NCBI GenBank assembly: GCA_945877405.1
Contig: CAMCSA010000001.1
Location: 84,494 to 148,493 of the forward strand
Length of the DNA stretch: 64,000 nucleotides
Direction of reading: 5' to 3'
Source: an uncultured Erysipelotrichaceae bacterium
Lineage (GTDB): Bacteria > Bacillota_I > Bacilli_A > Erysipelotrichales > Erysipelotrichaceae
Shown here piece by piece: positions 23,320-32,596 of the stretch. Under the pieces are notes generated by a model that was not told the DNA's origin, made no database searches, and was given only the letters and a program-made list of their open reading frames with translations. Both the position numbers and the translations under genes were made by a program. Within the stretch, counting starts at the first letter, position 1, and each line of letters starts with the position of its first letter.

Positions 23320-25303
23320 CAGTCCACTCCGTTTCATTTAATGCCGCATTGATATCCTCATAGCGGTATCCCTGAGAAACACATGCACGGAACACTCTGT
23401 CTCTCAACTTCTTCCCGGAATACTGGTGTTCCAGTCTGCGGGTTGCTTTCTGGATGCAATGGCGCAGATTGTCATCCTCTTTGAGAAGATTCTCAGAGAA
23501 ATCCATATGTTCCACTACATCTTTTGCAAGATCTGAAGAAAAGCCCTGAGATACCATGTGAGACCGGATGTAATCTTTCGTCTTACGCAGAGAATCATGA
23601 CGGTGTGTCAATTGCAGCTTACGTGCATACTTCTCAGCGTTTTCCCGCTCATCATCCATTCTGAGGGAAAGATTGTTTTCAATCATCTCATAGGGAATGC
23701 CACGTTTCTTCAGATTTCTTACTATTTTATCATGTCCATAACCGGCTTTCTTCATGAATTCAATCTGATGAATACAAAGTCTTTCATCATTCAGGAATCC
23801 CTGTTCTTCCAGTTTTTCTACAATTGCATTAATGCTGTTGATTGCACAACCTGTTTCCTTTGTCAGCAGATCATAGATTTCCTTGCATGTTCTGTCTTTT
23901 ACCGCAAGAGAACGGATGCACTTCTGGTAGGCAAGAGCTGCCTCTTCCCTGATCCTCAATTCTTCGATCTGTCTGCTTGTCAGCGTTCCATCCTTCTGCA
24001 TGCCCATTTCATAGAAGTCATCCATGGACACATACAGACGGATTTCCTCATCCTGATTGGAAATCAGATACAGCTGTACAAGTGTATCCTTGATGCGGAT
24101 ACTGTCAATCCGATACTGATGACTGTAATCTTCAATCGTACGAAGATAGACTTCTTCTACCCTTTTTCCAAATGTCTTAGAACTGTAAGGCTGCACAATG
24201 GAAAGACACTTTTCCTTCATCGTTGCCATTTTCTGATCAGACATCTTTGTAAAGGCATCAAGCCTTTCACAAAGATCATCCTCGTTGCTGAAATACCAGC
24301 CTGTTTCCTCATCAACAAGCAGATCCTGAAGCACTTCATCCCTTCTTGCAAAAAGAGGTAATCCACTGGCAAGTGCTTCAATGAATGTCATTCCCTGTGT
24401 TTCAGAAAGAGATGCAGAAATGAAGGCATCTGCACTTCTGTAGTAATCCGCAATTGTTTCTGATGGCTGTGGTCCTGCCAGGAAAATGGAATGATCCATT
24501 CCCATCTGTTTTACCATCCTTGTCAAAGGATCAAGATCAGGTCCACCGCCGACAATCAGAAGTCTGACAGGGATCTGCATTTCAATTGCTTTTGAAAAAC
24601 CGCGGATCACAAGGTCCAAAGCCTTTTCTTCCGCAAGACGGCCAACATAGATAATCAGTTTTTCATTTTCTGTAATACCATACTTTTCATACAGCTCAGC
24701 CTTGAACTGCGGATTGAAATGAGATGGAGAAAACTGATCCAGCTTAAGGCCAGTTGGAATCACGGAAATTTCTCTTCTGACATGGTATCCAAGCAGCATT
24801 TCCTTTGTCTTACGGCTTGGTGCAATTACCTCCATGGAAGAATCTCCATACAGGCGTGAAAGCTTAGCTACTGCAAGTTTGGCAATACTGTCAACCGTTT
24901 TGGAATTGATGAAATTGATGTAATGCGTATAATCCTCATAGGTTGTATGATATGTGGATACAAGCGGAATCTTCATCAGTTTTGCGCATATACGTGCAAA
25001 GATGCCCACACCGAATTCTGTCTGGGCATGAATGATATCCAGATTGAGTTTTCTGACTTCTTCCTGTGCAGAAAGATGAATTGGAGATGTCGCAACATAT
25101 CCATACAGGAATTTCAATTCCGGTCCTGCAAGCATCAGCACCGTATGGTCTTCATTCCATTTATGTCCTCCAAGCCCCGGGTATGTTGTCACAACGATGA
25201 CTTCATGCCCCATTTCCACAAGTTCGTTTCTCAGAATATATGTGCTGTTGGCAACACCATTAATATAGGGCGGATATGTATCCGTAAATAATCCGATTCT
25301 CAT
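23306..25303 (-). CDS. Fusion of a GT4 glycosyltransferase and a complete RecX domain
   Basis: One 665-residue reading frame with two unrelated halves. Residues 1-395 are a GT-B glycosyltransferase of family 4: TDTYPPYINGVANS at the N-terminus, STYHTTYEDYTHY, VIPTGLKLDQF, IYVGRLAEEKALD, and the donor-site E-x7-E from Glu301 to Glu309 in SETQGMTFIEALASG. It is close to the diglycosyl-diacylglycerol synthases. Residues about 396-665 form a full-length RecX (inhibitor of RecA): beta-rich start (RIKDTLVQLYLI...), then three-helix repeats such as IVEKLEEQGFLNDERLC and IVRNLKKRGIPYEMI. The junction has no stop or frameshift. It overlaps its upstream neighbour by four bases. What joins lipid glycosylation to RecA control is unknown; RecX may simply have been captured by loss of a stop codon. 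Confidence 0.85.
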   Translation of the reverse strand: MRIGLFTDTYPPYINGVANSTYILRNELVEMGHEVIVVTTYPGLGGHKWNEDHTVLMLAGPELKFLYGYVATSPIHLSAQEEVRKLNLDIIHAQTEFGVGIFARICAKLMKIPLVSTYHTTYEDYTHYINFINSKTVDSIAKLAVAKLSRLYGDSSMEVIAPSRKTKEMLLGYHVRREISVIPTGLKLDQFSPSHFNPQFKAELYEKYGITENEKLIIYVGRLAEEKALDLVIRGFSKAIEMQIPVRLLIVGGGPDLDPLTRMVKQMGMDHSIFLAGPQPSETIADYYRSADAFISASLSETQGMTFIEALASGLPLFARRDEVLQDLLVDEETGWYFSNEDDLCERLDAFTKMSDQKMATMKEKCLSIVQPYSSKTFGKRVEEVYLRTIEDYSHQYRIDSIRIKDTLVQLYLISNQDEEIRLYVSMDDFYEMGMQKDGTLTSRQIEELRIREEAALAYQKCIRSLAVKDRTCKEIYDLLTKETGCAINSINAIVEKLEEQGFLNDERLCIHQIEFMKKAGYGHDKIVRNLKKRGIPYEMIENNLSLRMDDERENAEKYARKLQLTHRHDSLRKTKDYIRSHMVSQGFSSDLAKDVVEHMDFSENLLKEDDNLRHCIQKATRRLEHQYSGKKLRDRVFRACVSQGYRYEDINAALNETEWTDEEN

Positions 25304-26412
25304 AGTACCTTCTCTTCCTCAAGTGATCTGATGACTGATTCATCCACTGCTGATGGCTTTGGTGTTTCCAGAGGCACATCCTTTCTTGTACGTGCATACA
25401 GGAATACGATACAACCGACAATCAGCACCTGATAGAATGTTACAAAACGCCACACAAGCATAATGGACGCAGCCTGTGTACCAGTAAAGATTGTACCAAA
25501 CATCAGCACAAATGTCGCTTCTGTTCCTCCAGAAGATCCTGGCATCGGCAGAAATGCATTGATCATCGCAACAAAGGATGATAAGGCAAGCATATCAAGA
25601 TACATGGATGGTGTTACCGGAATACCAAGAACCATGGCAGAAAGGAATGGAATACTGTAATAGATCAAAAGGCGCAAAAAATCCTCAATTCCAAGGATGA
25701 AGATCAGCTGCTTATGCATTTTAAGAACAACAATTTCATGAGAAAACTGCATCAGCTGATTATTTAATGCAACCAGTGCCTGCTCTTTATCTTTTATGAT
25801 ATGAAGTTTAGAACCAATGGAAATACCGGTTGTGGAAAGCCACGTATAAAACTTCGGTGACATCGCAAGTACCCACAAAAAGACGATTATGCCTGCTCCA
25901 ACGAGGAATCCGAAAATAACAAGGATGAAAAACTGTGAATAATTGGCATAAAAATATGGAAACTTCAGAATGATCAGAAGCAGTACAAAAAGACACATCG
26001 TTGTCTGATAAACGATGAAATCCAGCCATAACACACCAACACTGTTGGAAACCGGAATTCCCTGTTTTCGGAATATATACCCTTGTGCAAGCTGACCACC
26101 GGAAGCACCTGGTGTAATGTTGTTGAAAAGGCCTGCTGTATAGGCATTGACAAATCCCTGCAGATTTGTGTATTTCGGGTGGGTCAGCCGACACTCGGAG
26201 GCAAGTCCCCATCCAAGCAGAAATCGTTCAAATACCATCAGACCGACCAGTGCAATCAGTCCTGGTATACTGACGTTCTTTAATGTCTGAATGACTGCTT
26301 CTCCATCATTTTTGAGTGTAAAAAACAGAACAAGTCCAGCAAGGGCAAAAATCAAAGCAATATTGAAATATGTGTTGGAGAACAGTTTCTTGATTTTATC
26401 AATCATTTTCAT
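25300..26412 (-). CDS. Lysylphosphatidylglycerol synthase transmembrane-domain family protein
   Basis: Integral membrane protein of the UPF0104/LPG-synthase TM family, the flippase-like part of MprF without the aminoacyl-transferase domain. 370 residues, seven to eight predicted helices. Seen: FERFLLGWGLASECR, AYTAGLFNNITPGASGGQLAQGY (the family's conserved GxSGG block, about 88-110) and the second re-entrant block FLPMPGSSGGTEATFVL (about 287-303). It lies between two glycosyltransferases for glycolipids, so a role in moving or handling a glycosylated diacylglycerol is plausible; that is inference. Ends overlap the next gene by four bases. Confidence 0.85.
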   Translation of the reverse strand: MKMIDKIKKLFSNTYFNIALIFALAGLVLFFTLKNDGEAVIQTLKNVSIPGLIALVGLMVFERFLLGWGLASECRLTHPKYTNLQGFVNAYTAGLFNNITPGASGGQLAQGYIFRKQGIPVSNSVGVLWLDFIVYQTTMCLFVLLLIILKFPYFYANYSQFFILVIFGFLVGAGIIVFLWVLAMSPKFYTWLSTTGISIGSKLHIIKDKEQALVALNNQLMQFSHEIVVLKMHKQLIFILGIEDFLRLLIYYSIPFLSAMVLGIPVTPSMYLDMLALSSFVAMINAFLPMPGSSGGTEATFVLMFGTIFTGTQAASIMLVWRFVTFYQVLIVGCIVFLYARTRKDVPLETPKPSAVDESVIRSLEEEKVL

Positions 26413-26430
26413 AACGCTTTCTCTTTTCCA

Positions 26431-27438
26431 TCACTTTTGATTCATCACAAATTCGTATACTTCTTTCAGCTGCTGTCCCACTGCCTCTATAGAACGCTGC
26501 TGTGCAGTCTGATACCCCAGTTCCACGGTAGATGGCAGTCTTTTTTCAAGACATCCTTCAATGATGGAAGCAAATTCTTCATTGTTGTGACCTTTATAGC
26601 AGTTTTTCTGATCGACAAGCCATGGGTCAAACACACCAATATCTCTGACAACAACCTGACATTTTGAGGCAAGTGCCTCCAGAACAACGATGCCTTCCGT
26701 CTCTTCGTAAGATGGGAAGAAGAAGCAGTCTGCATCACTGTATGCCCCCTCAATAATCGGTCCTTTTACATAGCCTGGAAAATACACATTGGATGGATGA
26801 TTCTCAACAATTTCCGTAATTTCTTTTGGAATGAGCAGTCTGCTTGTATCACCAAACCATATGAATTTATACTGTGGCAGTTTCTTTGCGGTTTCCACAA
26901 AATCCACGATGCCTTTCCGATGGAAATACAGACCAACGCCAAGTACTACCTTATCTTCAGGACGGATGCCGAAATATTTCCGGTAAGCCACAACCTTATC
27001 CACATTATGCTCATATCGCATCAGATCAATCCCGTTGGAAACAGGAAAAATCGGAAGTTCAATGCCATACCCTTCCAGAATGCTTTTCGCATATGGTGTT
27101 GGTGTAATCAGAGCATCTGCCTGGTTGTACAGATGCATCAGCCACACTTTCACACCAGGTGCCAGCACGTTGGAAAACGTAAAGCTGTTGCGGAAATCTT
27201 CCTCAGTAGAATGTGCATGGTAGATCACCTTTTTCCCGTTTTCTCTTGCATGCCTTACAATAGCATCTGAGTTCATATAATATGTATTGATATGCAGGAT
27301 ATCATAATCATTGTCCCAGGGATCCGTTGTATATGCAATGCCTGCAGACTGCAGAGCTCTTTGCTGGTGCTTGAATGCACGTCCGATCCCGGACTTTGAA
27401 ATCACATTCTCGCCCTCAAAATATAATAATACCTTCAT
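26431..27438 (-). CDS. GT4 glycosyltransferase, probable monoglucosyl-diacylglycerol synthase
   Basis: Membrane-associated GT-B enzyme, probably moving glucose from UDP-glucose to diacylglycerol, the first step of glycolipid and lipoteichoic acid anchor synthesis. 335 residues. It resembles the Acholeplasma alMGS and pneumococcal Spr0982/0983 group: MKVLLYFEGENVISKSGIGRA start, VIYHAHSTEEDFRNSF, PVSNGIDLMRY, VGLYFHRKGIVDF, and E-x7-E in YEETEGIVVLEALASK. First gene of a six-gene operon with an extended -10 promoter upstream. The enzyme in the downstream fusion would add the second sugar. Acceptor identity is inferred. Confidence 0.82.
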   Translation of the reverse strand: MKVLLYFEGENVISKSGIGRAFKHQQRALQSAGIAYTTDPWDNDYDILHINTYYMNSDAIVRHARENGKKVIYHAHSTEEDFRNSFTFSNVLAPGVKVWLMHLYNQADALITPTPYAKSILEGYGIELPIFPVSNGIDLMRYEHNVDKVVAYRKYFGIRPEDKVVLGVGLYFHRKGIVDFVETAKKLPQYKFIWFGDTSRLLIPKEITEIVENHPSNVYFPGYVKGPIIEGAYSDADCFFFPSYEETEGIVVLEALASKCQVVVRDIGVFDPWLVDQKNCYKGHNNEEFASIIEGCLEKRLPSTVELGYQTAQQRSIEAVGQQLKEVYEFVMNQK

Positions 27439-27478
27439 ATGACATTAGCCTTTTCATCTGTTTACTGCTTATGCCTTC

Positions 27479-27484
27479 ATTATA
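27479..27484 (-). promoter_or_regulatory. Extended -10 promoter of the envelope operon
   Basis: Minus strand TGG-TATAAT (27487-27479), 41 bases upstream of the first start codon. A TTGACA is present but 23 bases away, too far for a standard -35. Confidence 0.55.
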
Positions 27485-27612
27485 CCAACACCTGATGAAC
27501 TTGAACATGTCAAAGTCATGAAGATTTTCTTACATTGGTGTCATGAACGAAAAAACATCCGAAGATGGATTACTTAACACATCACCAGGGAAAGTGCTGG
27601 CAAATCCATTTT

Positions 27613-27647
27613 CCAAAAGAAAGAAGATACCATTTGCAGTATCTTCA
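27613..27647 (-). terminator. Terminator after the acetyltransferase gene
   Basis: Minus-strand GAAGATAC / GTATCTTC (27646-27639 and 27630-27623) followed by TTTCTTTT. Confidence 0.85.
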
Positions 27648-27653
27648 ATGTGA

Positions 27654-28288
27654 TCATTTTAGATCATCAACTCTGCCATGAATGATGGCATCCAGATTAT
27701 CCTGAATCCGTTTTCTGTCCCAATTCCACCACTGCAGTTGCTGCAGTGGTGGATGATATCCTGGCAATACCATTTACGGATCGGTTTTGCGGGTACACCA
27801 CCAACAATTGTATAAGGTGGTACATCTTTGGTTACAACAGCCCTTGTTGCGATTATTGCACCATCCCCAATGGTGACACCTGACATGATAACAGCTTCGT
27901 AGCCAATCCATACATCATTTCCAATCGTGATGTCCCCTTTGTTGTCCCAGGCAACCGTGATCTGTTTTGGATCCAGATCCCATTCATCGAAAAAGACTGG
28001 AAAGGAATAAGTCGCAAGTGACTGCAGTGAGTGGTTGCCACTTGTAAACAGAAACTTTGCACCACATGCAATTGAACAGAACCTGCCGATTTTTAGATGA
28101 TCCTGATTGATGGGATACATATAAAGGACATTGTTTTTCTCAAAATCCCTTGGATCATGAACAAAATCGTTGTAAATCGTATATTCTCCGATTTCAATGT
28201 TCGGACTGGTTACCACATTTTTCAGATACACGATCTGTCTGTCATGTGGTCTTGGATATATCTTTTTCGCATTTTCCCTTATTGTCAT
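27654..28288 (-). pseudogene. Vat/CatB-type xenobiotic O-acetyltransferase with a 3' frameshift
   Basis: Left-handed beta-helix acetyltransferase of the family that inactivates streptogramin A or chloramphenicol with acetyl-CoA. Intact up to about residue 176: [37 protein letters not shown] (active His region), hexapeptide repeats [26 protein letters not shown], and [22 protein letters not shown]. The open frame then runs into unrelated residues and stops at 27659. Shifting the frame near 27750 restores the normal family C-terminus ([15 protein letters not shown]...) and a stop at 27654. One base appears to be missing in CATCCACCACTG. The trimer-forming C-terminal helix is lost in the open frame, so the gene is broken unless this is a sequencing error. 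Confidence 0.8.
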
Positions 28289-28403
28289 AAAATCCTCCCT
28301 TTATGTTTTTGTGATTGTTTATGCAATAAGGGTATCTGCAATACAGAGTTTCATACTCATCACTTCCTGTCATTGTTTTACACGAACATATACTTTAAGA
28401 AAA

Positions 28404-28434
28404 GCAAAAGAAAGGCACGGCGTAAACCATGCCT
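28404..28434 (-). terminator. Terminator of nifJ
   Basis: Minus-strand AGGCATGG / CCGTGCCT (28434-28427 and 28420-28413) followed by TTCTTTTGC. Confidence 0.85.
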
Positions 28435-28454
28435 TTCTTTGAATACAGGATGAA

Positions 28455-31400
28455 TTACTTTTCTTCCTGGAGCTTCAGCTTTGTGACAAGCTTGTTATAA
28501 CGAGTCTGTGCATCCTTTAATGTCTTAGCGAACATTTCATCAGCAACTTCCTGACCCTTGAGTCTTGGGAGGTTGAAGTAACGTGCTTCTGTCATCAGGT
28601 ATGCATTGAACTTTGTCCAATCTGGTTCCTTGGAATCGATTGTCAGTGGCTTTTCCTTACGTGGGTCATAACGGTACAGAACTGTGTAACCACAAGCAAC
28701 AGCGTCCTTCTGACGTGTTGGAGCTGTGATCAGACCACCCTTGATACCGTGTTCAGCACATGGGGAGTAAGCAATGACGATAGATGGACCATTGTAGGAT
28801 TCAGCTTCCTTCAGTGCCTTGATTGTCTGCATCTGGTTAGCACCCATGGATACGGATGCTACATAAGCAGTACCATATTCCATGAAGATCTGGCCGATAT
28901 CCTTCTTAGCTGTTACCTTACCACCAGCAGCGAACTTAGCGATCGCGGAAGCCTGTGTGGACTTGGAAGCCTGACCACCAGTGTTGGAATATGTTTCTGT
29001 ATCAAGAACGAGTACATTGACATTCAGGTTGTTAGCCATGACATGGTCAAGTCCGCCGTAACCGATATCGTAAGCCCAACCGTCACCACCGACGATCCAT
29101 ACAGACTTACCAACAAGGTCTCTTTCCATTTCGAGTAATGGCTTGACTGCTTCAACAGAAGAAGCCTTCAGACCTGCAACAAGCTGATCCTTTACAGCTC
29201 TTTGAGCGTCTCTATCATCACCTGCAGCGATGTAAGCTTCGAAAGATGCCTTCAGTTCTGGTTCAACTGCATCCATATTTTCTTCCATGATACGGTAGAT
29301 ACGAGCAGCCTTAGCTGTCTGAGCAACAGCCATACCGAAGCCGTATTCTGCGTTATCTTCGAACAGAGAGTTAGCCCATGCAATACCTTCACCCTGATCA
29401 TTTGTAGCAAATGGGTTGGATGGAGTAGCGGAGCAGTAGATCATGGAGCAGCCTGTAGCGTTAGCTACGAGCATGTCACGACCGAACAGCTGGGAAACAA
29501 GTCTGTAGTATGGAGCTTCACCACATCCTGGGCAGCATCCAGATACTTCGAAATAAGGTCTTTCCAAAGATACACCTGCAACAGTATTTGGATTACCATA
29601 CTGTGGCTTTTCAGGTGTCTTCTTGTACAGATAGTCAGCAACAGGCTGCTGCTTCATCTGTGTTGCGATAGGCTTAGCTGTAAGAGCTCTTGGGTTTTCC
29701 TTAGTGCCATCGCCAACTGGACATACTGTCATACATACACCACAGCCTACGCAGTTTTCAGTAGCAAGCTGGATTCTGAACTTCAGACCTTCTGCCTTTG
29801 CCTTGCCATAGAGTGGGGATGGTTCCTTGTATGTCAGTTCGAATCCGTTTTCCTTAGCAATTTCAGAAGCCTTTGCACATTCTTCTTCAGTCATCAGGAA
29901 TGGACGGATTGTAGCATGTGGACATGCGAATGCACACTGACCACACTGGATGCACTTTTCTGCATTCCATTCAGGAACGTATGCAGCAATGTTTCTCTTT
30001 TCGCGGAAAGAGATATTTTCAGGCATGGAACCATCGATTACGATTTCGTTTGTGAAATCAGAAACCTTCATGTCATAGCCTTCCAGAGCATTGATTCTCT
30101 GAACATTGTTGTCATAGTGAGCATCACCTGTCAGTTCGAACAGCTGTGCCTTTGTTGGAAGTTCAGACCATTCAGGCTTGACTTCAACCTTGACCAAACC
30201 TTCAGAGCCCTTGTTGATGGCAGCAATGTTGTTGTTGACAACATCTTCACCCTTACGTGCATATGTGGAACGTGCGGATGCTTCCATTAATGCCAAAGAC
30301 TTGGAGTATGGCATGATCTGTTCATTCAGCTTGAAGAATGCAGACTGCAGAATTGTATTTGTGTGGGAACCCATGTGAGTTTCACGAGCAATAGCATTGG
30401 CATTGATGATATAGAAGTTAGCCTTCTTATCAGCTAAAGCCTTCAGCATTCTGTTAGGAAGTCTGTTTTCAATTTCTTCTGCAGGAATAACAGTATTCAG
30501 CAGGAATGTTCCGCCTACCTTCAGATCACGTACCATATCAAACTTGAAGGCATAAGATTCCTGAGAGCAGGAAATGAAGTCAGCCTTGTTGATATAGTAT
30601 GGAGAATGAATAGGTGTAGGACCGAATCTCAGATGGGAACGTGTAACGCCGCCTGCCTTCTTGGAGTCATATGCGAAATATGCCTGAGAATACAGATCAG
30701 TATTGTTACCGATGATCTTAACTGTTGACTTGTTAGCACCTACTGTACCGTCAGAGCCTAAACCATAGAACAGGCAGGATGTATAGTCTGCATCAACATG
30801 GATATCGACCGGAGCCAGGGACAGATTTGTAACATCGTCTTCAATACCGATTGTGAATTCTTCCTTTGGTTCATCCTTCTTGAGTTCTTCAAATACAGCA
30901 TTGATGTGGCTTGGGTTTGTATCCTTGGAAGACAGACCATAACGGCCACCGATGAATGTGATGTCCTTGTGGTTTCTTAATGCATAGCAGACATCAAGGA
31001 ACAGAGGTTCTCTTGTACCTACTTCCTTAGCACGGTCAAGAACAGCAATCTTCTTAACTGTTGCAGGGAGTACTGCTTCCAGATACTTCTGGGAGAATGG
31101 ACGATACAGATAAACCTTGATCAGACCAACCTTTTCTCCTCTTGCAACAAGAGTGTTGATTGTTTCTGTGATTGTATCTGTAACAGAACCCATAGCTACG
31201 ATAACTCTTTCAGCATCAGGAGCACCAACATATGTAAATGGAGCATAGTTACGTCCTGTATGTTCAGAGATCTTCTTCATGTACTTGTCAACGATTTCAG
31301 GAACAGCTTCAAAATGCTTGTTCTGAGCTTCTTCAGCCTGGAAGAAGATGTCATCGTTCTGGTTGTCACCACGTACAACAGGATTTGTGTGTGGGTTCAG

Positions 31401-32033
31401 TGCATGTGCACGGAATGCTTCAAGCTTATCAGTTGGAACAAGGCTTCTGAGGAAGTCATAGTCCATAACTTCAATCTTGTCATATTCGTGAGATGTACGG
31501 AAACCATCAAAGAAATGCATAACCGGAACGGAACCGTCGATTGCTACAAGGTGAGCTACACCTGCAAGATCCATACAGTCCTGAACGGAATGAGAGCACA
31601 TCATGACAATACCTGTCTGACGGCATGCATAAACGTCACTGTGATCACCGAAGATTGACAGTGTGTGTGTAGCCAGGGAACGTGCTGCTACGTGGATTAC
31701 ACCAGGTAACAGCTCACCCTTGAGCTTGTAGATATTTGGGATCATTAATAACAGACCCTGGGAAGCTGTAAATGTTGTTGCTAAGGAACCGCCCTGTAAT
31801 GCACCGTGAATTGCACCAGCAGCACCACCTTCAGCCTGCATTTCAACTACCTTAACCTTATCACCGAATACATTCTTACGTCCGGCTGTAGCCCAGTCAT
31901 CAACGTGTTCTGCCATCGGTGAAGATGGTGTAATCGGATAAATACCAGCTACTTCTGTAAACGCATAGGCAGCATGCGCTGTGGCGGTATTACCATCCAT
32001 GGCTTCGAAAACCTTTTTGTTTTCAGTACTCAT
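28455..32033 (-). CDS. nifJ: Pyruvate:ferredoxin (flavodoxin) oxidoreductase, single-chain
   Basis: Anaerobic conversion of pyruvate and CoA to acetyl-CoA, CO2 and reduced ferredoxin; cytoplasmic, oxygen-sensitive. 1192 residues, standard length for the fused enzyme. Domains in order: pyrimidine-binding domain I (GNTATAHAAYAFTEVAGIYPITPSSPMAE), domain II with the CoA-contact region, the gamma domain (FYGLGSDGTVGANKS), the two-cluster ferredoxin domain with CIQCGQCAFACP (about residue 693) and CVGCGVCMTVCP (about 759), and the thiamine-diphosphate domain (GGDGWAYDIGYGGLDHVM...TYSNTGGQ, about 985-1020) with the proximal-cluster cysteines CCPGCGEAPY. Codon use is strongly biased, as for a highly expressed gene, and leaves long open frames on the other strand. 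Own promoter and terminator. Confidence 0.97.
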   Translation of the reverse strand: MSTENKKVFEAMDGNTATAHAAYAFTEVAGIYPITPSSPMAEHVDDWATAGRKNVFGDKVKVVEMQAEGGAAGAIHGALQGGSLATTFTASQGLLLMIPNIYKLKGELLPGVIHVAARSLATHTLSIFGDHSDVYACRQTGIVMMCSHSVQDCMDLAGVAHLVAIDGSVPVMHFFDGFRTSHEYDKIEVMDYDFLRSLVPTDKLEAFRAHALNPHTNPVVRGDNQNDDIFFQAEEAQNKHFEAVPEIVDKYMKKISEHTGRNYAPFTYVGAPDAERVIVAMGSVTDTITETINTLVARGEKVGLIKVYLYRPFSQKYLEAVLPATVKKIAVLDRAKEVGTREPLFLDVCYALRNHKDITFIGGRYGLSSKDTNPSHINAVFEELKKDEPKEEFTIGIEDDVTNLSLAPVDIHVDADYTSCLFYGLGSDGTVGANKSTVKIIGNNTDLYSQAYFAYDSKKAGGVTRSHLRFGPTPIHSPYYINKADFISCSQESYAFKFDMVRDLKVGGTFLLNTVIPAEEIENRLPNRMLKALADKKANFYIINANAIARETHMGSHTNTILQSAFFKLNEQIMPYSKSLALMEASARSTYARKGEDVVNNNIAAINKGSEGLVKVEVKPEWSELPTKAQLFELTGDAHYDNNVQRINALEGYDMKVSDFTNEIVIDGSMPENISFREKRNIAAYVPEWNAEKCIQCGQCAFACPHATIRPFLMTEEECAKASEIAKENGFELTYKEPSPLYGKAKAEGLKFRIQLATENCVGCGVCMTVCPVGDGTKENPRALTAKPIATQMKQQPVADYLYKKTPEKPQYGNPNTVAGVSLERPYFEVSGCCPGCGEAPYYRLVSQLFGRDMLVANATGCSMIYCSATPSNPFATNDQGEGIAWANSLFEDNAEYGFGMAVAQTAKAARIYRIMEENMDAVEPELKASFEAYIAAGDDRDAQRAVKDQLVAGLKASSVEAVKPLLEMERDLVGKSVWIVGGDGWAYDIGYGGLDHVMANNLNVNVLVLDTETYSNTGGQASKSTQASAIAKFAAGGKVTAKKDIGQIFMEYGTAYVASVSMGANQMQTIKALKEAESYNGPSIVIAYSPCAEHGIKGGLITAPTRQKDAVACGYTVLYRYDPRKEKPLTIDSKEPDWTKFNAYLMTEARYFNLPRLKGQEVADEMFAKTLKDAQTRYNKLVTKLKLQEEK

Positions 32034-32058
32034 AATATCCTCCTAAATTGCCATACTA

Positions 32059-32088
32059 ATTATACCTCGAAATCTGAATGTTTGTTAA
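32059..32088 (-). promoter_or_regulatory. Sigma-A promoter of nifJ
   Basis: Minus strand TTAACA (32088-32083), 18 bases, TATAAT (32064-32059); the start at 32033 follows TAGGAGGATATT. Confidence 0.75.
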
Positions 32089-32183
32089 TGTTTTTGCAAA
32101 GGGTTACAAAATTAGGGAATAAGTAATCGGATTTCCGTTTCAAATCAAGGCTTATAATCGTATTATTCTCCCATCTTTGATTA

Positions 32184-32368
32184 TCACTGATTCATGGATT
32201 GAACAAATTTCATGAATCTGTACGCACTCATTCCAAAGATGCAGATTGCTTCACTCTTACTGATGACCTTATCTATCACAAGCTGATAAAAAGACTTTAC
32301 AATATGATTTGTCTCTGCCTAAGCCTTTTCCTTTGCTTCTTTTTTGTAAAAATATCTAGTTTTCCCAT
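32184..32368 (-). pseudogene. Possible frameshifted remnant of a small helix-turn-helix protein
   Basis: The 560-base gap between nifJ and the carboxypeptidase gene holds little else. On the minus strand AAAGGAGATACCAA leads into an ATG at 32368; 23 basic codons (MGKLDIFTKKKQRKRLRQ...) end at a TAA. Two bases out of frame, reading continues FYQLVIDKVISKSEAICIFG and MSAYRFMKFVQSMNQ to a TGA at 32184, a pattern reminiscent of the C-terminal helix-turn-helix of serine recombinases. Could be a decayed recombinase end or chance. Low confidence. Confidence 0.25.
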
Positions 32369-32548
32369 TTGGTATCTCCTTTTACTGACTGACAGTTTAC
32401 CGCCTGTACTGTCTAAATACACAGGATTTTCAAAACCGATACTTTACTGGTCCAAAATCGTTGATTTTTCTTATTTCTGAGCAGTATTTTATCTGCACAC
32501 AAAAATAATAACGGATGTTGTCCATTCTGACTTTCGCCAGATAATCCA

Positions 32549-32581
32549 TAAAAAAAGCACCTGAGATTTATACTCAAGTGC
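32549..32581 (-). terminator. Terminator of the transporter-carboxypeptidase operon
   Basis: Minus-strand GCACTTGAG / CTCAGGTGC (32581-32573 and 32565-32557) followed by T7. Confidence 0.93.
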
Positions 32582-32596
32582 TCTGTTGTGATCCGA

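Noticed and set aside
29202..30290. Long open frame (362 codons) on the plus strand inside nifJ
   Set aside because: Antisense to nifJ, whose biased codon use leaves the opposite strand open; the peptide is Cys/Phe/Ser-rich with no family features or ribosome-binding site.
32199..32480. 93-codon plus-strand frame in the nifJ-carboxypeptidase gap
   Set aside because: No ribosome-binding site and an improbable Phe/Leu/Ser-rich composition; the minus-strand remnant explains the interval slightly better.
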